18,123 bases of DNA, from the NCBI GenBank assembly GCA_026552835.1, contig JAPMTY010000127.1, positions 1 through 18,123 on the forward strand, written 5' to 3'. The stretch comes from Candidatus Methanoperedens sp. Its GTDB lineage: Archaea > Halobacteriota > Methanosarcinia > Methanosarcinales > Methanoperedenaceae. This document shows, piece after piece, positions 5,551 through 11,557 of this stretch. The translations under genes were made by a program, and so were the position numbers. The notes beneath the pieces are model-generated. The model did no database searches and was not told the origin of the DNA. It worked only from the letters and a program-made list of their open reading frames with translations. Each line of letters starts with the position of its first letter. Position 1 is the first letter of the stretch.

Positions 5551-5862
5551 ATGGCTGGCAATAGAACATACATCCTTATCATAATCCTGTCAGCAGTCTT
5601 CGCAGTCGCATTCTTCGCGCTTCCAAATGCTCCTTCAAGCGGCGCATTCGCAAAATGCAGCGCCTGCCACCCGCAGCAGACGGATGAATTAAAAAGAGCG
5701 CCTTTCCACACATCCATGCAGTGTACCGACTGCCATGAACTCGGCTCATTCAGGCAAGACCTCCGCAGCCACAATGCAACAACACCTACGTGCACCGGGT
5801 GTCATGGAGGGCTTCACGAAATTATTTACAAAAAGCCGCTTGACCACACAAGCTTCATCTAA
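5551..5862 (+). CDS. Small membrane-anchored triheme c-type cytochrome
   Basis: A 103-residue protein. Residues 7-24 form a hydrophobic signal or anchor after a single arginine, and the rest should face outside the membrane. Three CxxCH heme-binding motifs are present at 36-40, 58-62 and 81-85. Additional histidines at 53, 74 and 89 could be distal axial ligands, giving a c7-like bis-His triheme module. The role would be electron transfer; partners are not identifiable. The ATG has no Shine-Dalgarno site at normal distance and lies right after the pilin terminator T-run, so expression depends on readthrough or an unseen promoter. The protein ends only 18 residues after the last motif, so it may be complete but small, or the remnant of a larger multiheme cytochrome. 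Confidence 0.8.
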   Translation: MAGNRTYILIIILSAVFAVAFFALPNAPSSGAFAKCSACHPQQTDELKRAPFHTSMQCTDCHELGSFRQDLRSHNATTPTCTGCHGGLHEIIYKKPLDHTSFI

Positions 5863-5937
5863 TTTACTATTAGTTAATGAACCAGACCTTCATTTATGGT
5901 TGATAGTGTTTAAATCGCTATAAAACTTAAAAAAGCT

Positions 5938-5950
5938 ATTTATAAATAAT
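5938..5950 (+). promoter_or_regulatory. AT-rich intergenic stretch with TATA-like sites before the YqhA-family gene
   Basis: The gap 5863-6098 is very AT-rich. TATA-like sites are tatttataaataa here and cattatattgg near 6014-6024. The second would give a shorter leader for the gene at 6099. No other structure stands out. Confidence 0.35.
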
Positions 5951-6098
5951 AAAAAGTAAAAATAAGTTATACTAAACCTTAAAAACCGAAACAAAACTCA
6001 TAAACCATCGGTTACATTATATTGGTCAAGTCCATCTATGAAATTCGGTCTTATGCAATAGACAGGCATCCCAAAACAGGCAAAACAAAGGTTTAGCA

Positions 6099-6605
6099 AT
6101 GAATACAAAAAAGATATCCATTTCATACATTGATGAATTAATCAAGAAATCCATAGAAAAAAGCAAAAGTTTAATCCTGATAGCAGTCGCATCCTCGCTT
6201 CTCGCATCCGCAGCCGCATTTGTGTACGGGATGATAAAGACCTTTACTGTTATAGCAAACTTTGTAATAAGCTACGGCCAGGACTCGTTAGGCGTCATAG
6301 CCCTCCTCGGACTCATGGATACATTCCTCATAGCCACAGTGCTTTTCATTTTTGCAATGGGTATGTACGAGCTTTTCATTGACACTATCGCTTTGCCTGA
6401 CTGGCTTATAATCAGGGACCTTCATGACCTCAAAATAAAGTTAAGCAGCGTTATAATCCTTGTAATGGGTATCATATTTTTAGAACATCTGGTGGAATGG
6501 AAAGACCCTGCAGGAACGCTTTTCTTTGGCGCTTCAGTGGCTGTAGTTTCGGGAAGTCTCATAGCATTCAGCCATTACTGGCAAAAAGAGCAGCGCACAA
6601 GTTAA
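6099..6605 (+). CDS. YqhA family (UPF0114) membrane protein
   Basis: A 168-residue integral membrane protein with about four transmembrane helices, at ~24-46, 64-92 (containing the family block DTFLIATVLFIFAMGMYELFID), 114-128 and 138-158. The charged ISYIDELIKKSIEKSK N-terminus and the LPDWLIIRDLHDLKIKL segment are typical of UPF0114. The family is widespread and its function is not established. AAAGGT lies 6 nt upstream of the ATG. A 31-residue membrane peptide gene follows 39 nt downstream and may be co-transcribed. Confidence 0.88.
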   Translation: MNTKKISISYIDELIKKSIEKSKSLILIAVASSLLASAAAFVYGMIKTFTVIANFVISYGQDSLGVIALLGLMDTFLIATVLFIFAMGMYELFIDTIALPDWLIIRDLHDLKIKLSSVIILVMGIIFLEHLVEWKDPAGTLFFGASVAVVSGSLIAFSHYWQKEQRTS

Positions 6606-6625
6606 GCAACAATATTTACGGGCAT

Positions 6626-6646
6626 ATAGTGCAAAGGCTGCACTAT
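6626..6646 (+). promoter_or_regulatory. Hairpin presenting a ribosome binding site and masking a start codon
   Basis: ATAGTGCA (6626-6633) pairs perfectly with TGCACTAT (6639-6646) around the 5-nt loop AAGGC. The loop carries the Shine-Dalgarno core of the 31-residue ORF, and the last two stem bases are the AT of its ATG. Control of translation is an inference. Confidence 0.55.
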
Positions 6647-6740
6647 GAACAAAATAATGTTTATTTCAGGGATAGGCGGTATAGTGGCAATCATAGGTTT
6701 ACTGGTCGCCCTGGCCGGCATGGTTGAGACAGACAAATAG
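6645..6740 (+). CDS. 31-residue single-span membrane peptide
   Basis: A short ORF encoding MNKIMFISGIGGIVAIIGLL followed by VALAGMVETDK: one hydrophobic span at ~5-26 with a positive start and an acidic tail. It has AAAGG (6633-6637) 7 nt upstream of its ATG. It follows the YqhA-family gene on the same strand, and the two products could associate in the membrane. I do not recognise a family. The support is the ribosome site, the clean transmembrane design and the position. Confidence 0.5.
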   Translation: MNKIMFISGIGGIVAIIGLLVALAGMVETDK

Positions 6741-6790
6741 CATATCGTGGGCAAGGTATATTAACTCCATTTTACAATTTCCTTATAATT

Positions 6791-6988
6791 ATGAATGTAA
6801 ATGCAAAAGTAATGCATGAATTTGCCATCGAATTAAAAAAAGTGGTGGAAGAATTTGAAGAGGAGATGGAAATTCTGAGCAACAAAGAAATTATGGATGA
6901 GCTAAAAGCCAGCGAAGAAAGCAGAAAAAAAGGAAATATAGTTACTTTCACTTCTGTTCAAGAAGTTAAAAAATCGCTGGGGCTCTGA
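6791..6988 (+). CDS. Antitoxin of a RelE-type toxin-antitoxin pair
   Basis: A 65-residue acidic helical protein (KKVVEEFEEEMEILSNKEIMDELKASEESRKKGN...) ending in a short VTFTSVQEVKKSL segment. It has no obvious DNA-binding motif in the first residues, but its size, charge and the overlapping downstream toxin fit a RelB-like antitoxin. A TATA-like ggtatattaac at 6755-6765 lies about 30 nt before the ATG and there is no strong Shine-Dalgarno site, so the transcript may be almost leaderless. Its TGA overlaps the toxin ATG by one base. Confidence 0.75.
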   Translation: MNVNAKVMHEFAIELKKVVEEFEEEMEILSNKEIMDELKASEESRKKGNIVTFTSVQEVKKSLGL

Positions 6989-7236
6989 TGAATTACAAAC
7001 TTCAAATTTCTAAGAAAACGTTTCAAGCATTGAAGAAGCTGGATAGGCCTAAAAAAGAAGAAGTTACAAAAGTTTTTGACCAGATTCTCAATGATCCCTT
7101 TTCTTTTAAACCGCTTAAGTATGAGCTTAAGGGATTTTATAGAGCAAGGATAGGCAAGTACAGAATTATATTTAGAGTAGATAATGATATTGTGTACATT
7201 GAAGTTATAGAGCATAGAAAAAAGGTGTATCGTTAG
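6988..7236 (+). CDS. RelE/ParE superfamily toxin
   Basis: An 82-residue basic protein with the fold order of RelE: N-terminal YKLQISKKTFQALKKLD strand-helix, a second helix (KEEVTKVFDQIL), then GFYRARIGKYRIIFRVDNDIVYIEVIEHRKKVY. The arginines of the YRARIGKYRIIF strand and the C-terminal HRKKVY match positions used for mRNA cleavage in RelE-type ribosome-dependent nucleases. It overlaps the antitoxin gene, as usual for type II pairs. The family call is strong; whether it cuts mRNA or targets something else is not shown. Confidence 0.9.
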   Translation: MNYKLQISKKTFQALKKLDRPKKEEVTKVFDQILNDPFSFKPLKYELKGFYRARIGKYRIIFRVDNDIVYIEVIEHRKKVYR

Positions 7237-7253
7237 TGATAATTCCATTTCAC

Positions 7254-7316
7254 AACTTTTAGCCTCCTGCGCGCTATGCCGGCGCAGCTGTCGGAAGAAG
7301 AAGCGGCAGCAAAGTT
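7254..7316 (+). repeat. Structured element A, copy 1
   Basis: An outer pair AACTTT/AAAGTT (7254-7259 with 7311-7316) encloses TGCGC/GCGCA and the inner stem GCTGTCG/CGGCAGC (7287-7293 with 7304-7310), whose loop is GAAGAAGAAG. The core CGGCGC..CT.TCGG..AAGAAGAAGCG recurs at about 8310-8337. It may be a small RNA, a processing or termination element, or a gene remnant. Confidence 0.45.
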
Positions 7317-7388
7317 ATATAGCTTCTTAAATTTACATAATTTTTTGCATACCATTTAAGCAATTTTCGGACGGGACAACAGAATAGA

Positions 7389-7419
7389 CAGGATAAAATC
7401 CAGTCATCTGGAAATCCTG
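7389..7419 (+). repeat. Hairpin element CAGGAT...ATCCTG
   Basis: CAGGAT (7389-7394) pairs with ATCCTG (7414-7419), and the inner CCAG (7400-7403) with CTGG (7408-7411). It resembles the acaggat/atcctgt intergenic repeats seen in many microbial genomes. Confidence 0.5.
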
Positions 7420-7469
7420 CCCATACTCGTTACATTTTTAGGTTCCACTCGCCATTACTAAAGTGAAAA

Positions 7470-7510
7470 CAGCAGGCGATTTGGAATGTGTGCGAACGTT
7501 GCGCCTGCTG
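7470..7510. repeat. 9-bp perfect inverted repeat
   Basis: CAGCAGGCG (7470-7478) pairs perfectly with CGCCTGCTG (7502-7510) around a 23-nt loop. It could be an RNA stem or a binding site. Nothing links it to a known element. Confidence 0.5.
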
Positions 7511-7617
7511 CCGGCTCCTTGAAAAACGTACAAATTCAATTTTACAGGCACTAAGTTGAAAACCTGATTTTAAAAATCTGTTCAAAATTTCAAAAAAAAA
7601 CGAACTGCACCGCAACC

Positions 7618-7627
7618 TTTAAATATA
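7618..7627 (+). promoter_or_regulatory. TATA box of the lipoprotein gene
   Basis: TTTAAATATA is a good archaeal box A. A transcript would begin near 7645-7650, essentially at the AAAGGTGA ribosome site (7646-7653) of the lipoprotein gene, so the leader is minimal. Confidence 0.6.
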
Positions 7628-7660
7628 AACTTATGAATTAAATAAAAAGGTGATTTTATT

Positions 7661-8221
7661 ATAAAACCATCTTCAAATATCAAAAATTACTTTATAACCC
7701 TATTCTTATTATTAGCAATAATCAGCATCACAGGATGCATCGGGCTTCAAAAGCCACAGGATAATGCAACAGGCGCCGATTCTGAAAATATCACCGACAG
7801 CAGCGTGAGGTTGAATATAAAAACCATAGAAGCGATGGCAGGAAATGATGGAAGGATATCATTGCTGTATATGCGGGTCGCAACAGGGGCAGGGAGTCAG
7901 CCCGTAAACTTATCTGAAATTATAATTAATATATCCGATGGTAAGGGTTCAATTGATTTATTTTATGAACCGGACAGTAATGTTAAAAAAGGCTACAACG
8001 TTAAATCGCTTATTGATACCGGACAGAAATTCACTCCCGATAAACCATTAATTGAAAATGGAGATTTCGTATCTATCATTATCGATACTGCCCGGAATGG
8101 AATTGACCTTGAATCAGGAGATATTTTACAAATATCATTCGAAAGCGCAAAAGGAAAAAAATCCCATCCTCTGGAAGTTGATTTGGGAACACTGAACAGC
8201 GGTTTGAACAGGATATACTAA
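7661..8221 (+). CDS. Lipoprotein with archaellin-like outer domain; non-standard start codon
   Basis: The frame encodes KPSSNIKNYFITLFLLLAII then SITGC: a lipoprotein signal peptide with lipobox ITGC and lipidated cysteine at residue ~27, then a linker (QKPQDNATGADSENITDSS) and ~140 residues of beta-rich domain. That domain (ISLLYMRVATGAGSQPVNLSEIIINISDG, then LIENGDFVSIIIDTARNGIDLESGD) follows the pattern of archaellin C-terminal domains. The frame has no ATG, GTG or TTG between the stop at 7643 and the GTG at 7805, which would lose the whole signal peptide. AAAGGTGA (7646-7653) is 7 nt before an ATA at 7661, so I place the start there; ATT at 7658 is the alternative. It may be a mutated ATG, a real ATA/ATT start, or a sequencing error. 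Confidence 0.7.
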   Translation: MKPSSNIKNYFITLFLLLAIISITGCIGLQKPQDNATGADSENITDSSVRLNIKTIEAMAGNDGRISLLYMRVATGAGSQPVNLSEIIINISDGKGSIDLFYEPDSNVKKGYNVKSLIDTGQKFTPDKPLIENGDFVSIIIDTARNGIDLESGDILQISFESAKGKKSHPLEVDLGTLNSGLNRIY

Positions 8222-8285
8222 CTGAAGTATAAATTGATATCGATATCAAAATTAATCCTCAAGGAACACATAGCCGCGAGAAGGC

Positions 8286-8350
8286 AAAAACCTGACTTGC
8301 ATGTTACTTCGGCGCCACTATCGGGAGAAGAAGAAGCGTGTCTGGTTTTT
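8286..8350 (+). repeat. Structured element A, copy 2, in a long hairpin
   Basis: AAAAACCTGAC (8286-8296) pairs with GTCTGGTTTTT (8340-8350) with one mismatch around a 43-nt loop. The loop contains the CGGCGC..CT.TCGG..AAGAAGAAGCG core shared with 7279-7306. Because it ends in TTTTT after the lipoprotein gene, it could act as that gene's terminator. Confidence 0.45.
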
Positions 8351-8370
8351 GACCACAACCAAGTCGTTCA

Positions 8371-8380
8371 ATAACTATAA
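8371..8380 (+). promoter_or_regulatory. Putative TATA box of the metE-like operon
   Basis: The stretch ataactataa lies about 30 nt before the ATG at 8406. That gene has no clear Shine-Dalgarno site, which fits a leaderless or near-leaderless transcript. Confidence 0.4.
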
Positions 8381-8405
8381 ACCCGCAAAATACAATTAAT
8401 ATCCC

Positions 8406-9446
8406 ATGATACTTTTTGATGATATCGGAAGCTATCCGCTCCCTCAAGGAATAAGCAAAGAATGGATAGCCACAGCAGTAAAAAACAACGACCCGAAATT
8501 AATCAAAATTCTTCGCGATTCCATGCAGCAGAAAATAGATGCGGGTGTGGTTGTGCCAACCTATCCCCAGTTCCAGGATATGAACCAGCAGTTCCTCGGG
8601 ATAATCAATGACGAATCAGCCCAGGAGGAGCCTCTCATCGTCCGCAAAGAAAAAGCAAGGATTATGGAGCTGTCTGCGATTGAAGAAACAGGCGCGGAAT
8701 ATTACAAAAAAAATGGAAAAAAACTGGATGTGAGAATATGCGTGACAGGTCCGGTTGAACTGTATTTGAAACAGTTCGGCGGGACTGCATACAAGGATGT
8801 ACTGGACGCATTTGCAGCCAGCATCGACAGGTTCATCGCCAATTCCATCGATAATGCAAAACAGATACGCATAGCCACTGTTTCCATAGACGAGCCAAGC
8901 ATCGGGATAAATCCCCAGATTATGTTCAGTGAAAGCGACCTGGCAGGAGCCCTTGAGAAAGCCGCAAGAACCTCCGCATCGCATAAGATAGATACGGAAA
9001 TCCACCTCCATTCACCGCTTCATTACAAACTTGTGTGCAACGTACCATCCATCAGCGTAATCGGCGTTGAATCAGCCGCGAACCCATCGTATCTTGACCT
9101 CGTAGATAAGAAAGACCTTTCGGATTATGATAAGTACCTTCGAATCGGCGCGGCGCGTACGGATATTTTCGGTATGGCTGCGGCGCTTAACGAGAAATAC
9201 GGGATGAACGTCTGGAAAGAACCTGCGAAGCTAAAAGAGATAACGACACAGATGGAAACGCCGGATATCATAAAGAGGCGACTTGAAAAAGCGTACGGCA
9301 TGTTCGGCGACAGGATAAAATATGCCGGCCCTGACTGCGGGCTTGGTTCATGGCCATCGCAGGAACTTGCGTTTCAACTTTTGCAAAATACCGGTCTTGG
9401 GATAAAGGAATTTCTAAAGAGCGTAAAATCTGGGACAACCATTTAA
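8406..9446 (+). CDS. Cobalamin-independent methionine synthase family protein (MetE C-terminal-like)
   Basis: A 346-residue protein covering only the catalytic half of MetE, as in archaeal folate-independent methionine synthases. It should transfer a methyl group to homocysteine, probably from a corrinoid protein rather than methyl-folate; the donor is inferred. Landmarks are IGSYPLP at 7-13, TGPVEL at 114-119, IDEPSIG at 161-167, the zinc-site region H200-L-H202, E222 in IGVESAAN, and C311 in GPDCGLGSWP. Canonical MetE carries HxC where this protein has HxH, so one thiolate zinc ligand is replaced by histidine. It begins an apparent operon; the AAA+ ATPase starts 25 nt after its stop. Other members of the UroD/MetE fold are possible, but the DEP and GPDCG motifs favour MetE. 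Confidence 0.82.
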   Translation: MILFDDIGSYPLPQGISKEWIATAVKNNDPKLIKILRDSMQQKIDAGVVVPTYPQFQDMNQQFLGIINDESAQEEPLIVRKEKARIMELSAIEETGAEYYKKNGKKLDVRICVTGPVELYLKQFGGTAYKDVLDAFAASIDRFIANSIDNAKQIRIATVSIDEPSIGINPQIMFSESDLAGALEKAARTSASHKIDTEIHLHSPLHYKLVCNVPSISVIGVESAANPSYLDLVDKKDLSDYDKYLRIGAARTDIFGMAAALNEKYGMNVWKEPAKLKEITTQMETPDIIKRRLEKAYGMFGDRIKYAGPDCGLGSWPSQELAFQLLQNTGLGIKEFLKSVKSGTTI

Positions 9447-9471
9447 TAGGTAAGCGACATTACTTGCTTTT

Positions 9472-10581
9472 ATGCGAGCAAAACAACGGGTAAGCAATAA
9501 AAAAAGCAAAAAATACAATTCAAACCAGGAAGGGTTTGGAGCGAAAACGGTAGTTGTAAAGCCGGCAGGTTACCCGTTAAAAGGTATGTTCCACGAATAT
9601 CCGGAACCCTGCGAACTTGATGTCTTTGAATTCTATGCAAGGGAGCAGTGGAATGGATTTGTAGTGAAAAAAGGAGACTTTCTTTTTGACAAGAGGATGT
9701 TCCCGGATTTCGCTTTCAAGGTCGTGAATGTTGAACCTGAAAATTCCGAAATTGGCAAAACTACAAAATTCGTGGTTGAGGATTATGATTCGGATTTTTT
9801 TGTTCCTGAAACCAGAAGTGAAGTCACATTCAGCAAAATCATAGGACAGGAAAAAGCAAAGCAAAAATGCAAGCTTATCGAAAGTTTTCTTAAAAACCCT
9901 GAGAAATTCGGGACATGGCTGCCAAAGAACATTTTATTCCACGGTCCTGCAGGCACAGGGAAAACCATGATGGCAAAGGCGCTTTCCAATGCAACTGAAG
10001 TCCCGTTTCTGCCCATCAGGGCAACAAGGCTCATAGGCGAGTTCGTGGGCGACGGGTCGCGCCAGATACACCAGCTATATGAGAAAGCTGAGGAGCTCAT
10101 GCCCTGCATAATTTTCATAGATGAATTTGATGCAATCGCGCTTAACCGCAGCTACCAGGAAATACGCGGCGATGTGGCCGAGATTGTAAATGCGCTGCTC
10201 ACCGAAATGGACGGGATAGACGAGCGTGAAGGGATATGCACCATCGCAGCTACAAATATGATACATACGCTTGACCCTGCCATACGTAGCCGCTTTGAGG
10301 AAGAGATTGAATTCACCATCCCGACACTGAATGAACGGTATGATATCCTGAAACTTTATTCAGCCACATTCCCGAAGAAACTTGCAAAAGATGTGAATCT
10401 TGAAGCCATAGCAAAGGCGACATCGGGCTTTTCCGGACGTGACCTTGTCGAAAAACTCATGAAGAACGCACTCCATAAAGCCATACTTTCAGGCGGCAGG
10501 GTAACAAAAGCGCATTTTGAGGCTGCACTTGAAGAAGCAATCGGGAAGAAATCCGGGCCGCCGGGGAGAATGTTTGCTTAA
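9472..10581 (+). CDS. AAA+ ATPase (proteasome-activator/Cdc48-like single module)
   Basis: A 369-residue ATPase. Residues 1-25 are basic and probably disordered. Residues ~28-115 form an uncharacterised N-domain. Residues ~118-360 form one AAA module with Walker A GPAGTGKT at 158-165, Walker B IIFIDE at 213-218, sensor-1 N262 in AATN, arginine fingers R272 and R274 in RSRF, and GFSGRD at 319-324 before the helical lid. All catalytic residues are present, so it should hydrolyse ATP, likely as a hexameric unfoldase or remodeller. It lacks the coiled coil and HbYX tail of PAN, so it is not an obvious proteasome activator. It sits between the metE-like gene and a 159-residue gene whose start overlaps its stop by one base. 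Confidence 0.88.
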   Translation: MRAKQRVSNKKSKKYNSNQEGFGAKTVVVKPAGYPLKGMFHEYPEPCELDVFEFYAREQWNGFVVKKGDFLFDKRMFPDFAFKVVNVEPENSEIGKTTKFVVEDYDSDFFVPETRSEVTFSKIIGQEKAKQKCKLIESFLKNPEKFGTWLPKNILFHGPAGTGKTMMAKALSNATEVPFLPIRATRLIGEFVGDGSRQIHQLYEKAEELMPCIIFIDEFDAIALNRSYQEIRGDVAEIVNALLTEMDGIDEREGICTIAATNMIHTLDPAIRSRFEEEIEFTIPTLNERYDILKLYSATFPKKLAKDVNLEAIAKATSGFSGRDLVEKLMKNALHKAILSGGRVTKAHFEAALEEAIGKKSGPPGRMFA

Positions 10582-11060
10582 TGGCAATCAAAAATATCAG
10601 CTCCCTGATGGGAACGATGAAAGAATCGTACGATAAAAGCAAGGATAAATCAGGATGGCGGGTGCTTGCAGGCATGAACCGCGAATATCATGATACTTTT
10701 ATAGGCGGCGGGAATAAGTTATGGCAGATTAAATCCGAGGAAGTCAAGCCCGGTGAATTTGTCGCTGTGGGCACTGAGGTATCGCGCTATGACAATGACC
10801 TTGAAAAAATAATGAAAGACGGCTCACCGGTGCCCTTTGGGACCATGACGCCGCAGAACCGGGGGATTTCGATTGTTATGGGAGGGATACAGACGTATTC
10901 ATCGGATTCTTCAAATCTTTTGTGCAAGGAGCTTCTTTCAGGAAAACAGGCGGCGCTTGAACAAAGACTTAAGTGCCAGGTAAATAAGATGATGGATGAC
11001 GCGGCATTCCGGAAAAAATATAATGAGCATAAGGACAGGCTGAGAAGGGCGTATATTTAG
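10581..11060 (+). CDS. Unrecognised 159-residue protein overlapping the AAA+ gene
   Basis: I do not recognise a family. The protein has a lysine-rich N-terminus, a central globular part (KLWQIKSEEVKPGEFVAVGT; MTPQNRGISIVMGGIQTYSS), and a basic helical C-terminus (QAALEQRLKCQVNKMMDDAAFRKKYNEHKDRLRRAY). It has no signal peptide or membrane segment, so it should be cytosolic. The ATG shares one base with the TAA of the AAA+ gene, implying coupled translation and matched amounts. The best guess from context is a substrate adaptor or partner of that ATPase. The C-terminal helix ends in YI, not a clear recruitment motif. Confidence 0.75.
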   Translation: MAIKNISSLMGTMKESYDKSKDKSGWRVLAGMNREYHDTFIGGGNKLWQIKSEEVKPGEFVAVGTEVSRYDNDLEKIMKDGSPVPFGTMTPQNRGISIVMGGIQTYSSDSSNLLCKELLSGKQAALEQRLKCQVNKMMDDAAFRKKYNEHKDRLRRAYI

Positions 11061-11085
11061 CAATGATTTGCGGATTGGATTAAAT

Positions 11086-11112
11086 CACCGCAAAGGCGCA
11101 GAGAACGCAAAG
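11086..11112 (+). repeat. 27-bp repeat, copy 6
   Basis: A forward copy (CACCGC...CGCAAAG) in the gap between the 159-residue gene and the PIN toxin gene that converges on it, 26 nt after the former's stop codon. Confidence 0.8.
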
Positions 11113-11128
11113 CTGAGAATGATTTATT

Positions 11129-11557
11129 TTAGCGTTCTTTTGCCAGTTTGATATTAAAAATATTAACCGCTTCCATTGACCCAAGCGTTACGACATATTT
11201 ATCTGCATCATTTTTTGTCGGCGCATCGTCTGTAATCAGGACACAGCTATGTTTTTTTGCTGAAAATATAATAGGCCTGTCAGATTTATCGCCAGCATTG
11301 ATAGTTTTAAACTCTTCTTTTGAAGGAGTTTTGACGACCTCAAGTTTCGTCCTGCAAAATTCAACAAATTGATTAATATCCTCATGATTGAAGGAATAAG
11401 TTTCTTCTAAAATCTTCCTGATTTCTTTGATAACATATTCATTTGTAACTAAAGGAATATTATTTTGAAGTACTATGGACAGGGAGGATATGTGCGCTTT
11501 TCTATCCGGAAGCAATGAATTCAGGAGGATATTGGTATCCAGGAAGAGCTTAATCAT
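11129..11557 (-). CDS. PIN-domain toxin (VapC-like ribonuclease)
   Basis: A protein of about 142 residues with PIN-domain features. An N-terminal strand with the first catalytic aspartate (KLFLDTNILLNSLL) is followed by an acidic residue in the helical region (NEYVIKEIRKILEE). Near the C-terminus are aspartates in GDKSDRPIIFSAKKHSCVLITDD that would complete the metal site. It probably cleaves RNA and is neutralised by the adjacent ribbon-helix-helix protein. A GTG at 11560 precedes the ATG at 11557; AAGGAG lies 7 nt before the GTG and 10 nt before the ATG, so either may be used. The 5' end overlaps the antitoxin stop. Confidence 0.87.
   Translation of the reverse strand: MIKLFLDTNILLNSLLPDRKAHISSLSIVLQNNIPLVTNEYVIKEIRKILEETYSFNHEDINQFVEFCRTKLEVVKTPSKEEFKTINAGDKSDRPIIFSAKKHSCVLITDDAPTKNDADKYVVTLGSMEAVNIFNIKLAKER

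Larger units (their letters stand above)
7237..7660. other. 424-nt gene-free stretch with three hairpins and a promoter
   Basis: No convincing reading frame covers this gap. It holds a structured element at 7254-7316, a second hairpin at 7389-7419, a 9-bp inverted repeat at 7470-7510, and a TATA box at 7618-7627 serving the lipoprotein gene. The hairpins are listed separately. Confidence 0.6.

Noticed and set aside
5508..5795. Open frame on the minus strand opposite the cytochrome
   Set aside because: The three CxxCH motifs and signal anchor support the plus strand.
5551..5862. Frameshifted larger multiheme cytochrome continuing past 5862
   Set aside because: No further CxxCH motif appears in any frame in the AT-rich sequence downstream, so a simple frameshift is not supported.
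9472..10581. The AAA+ ATPase as a proteasome-activating nucleotidase
   Set aside because: It lacks the N-terminal coiled coil and the C-terminal HbYX motif (it ends RMFA).
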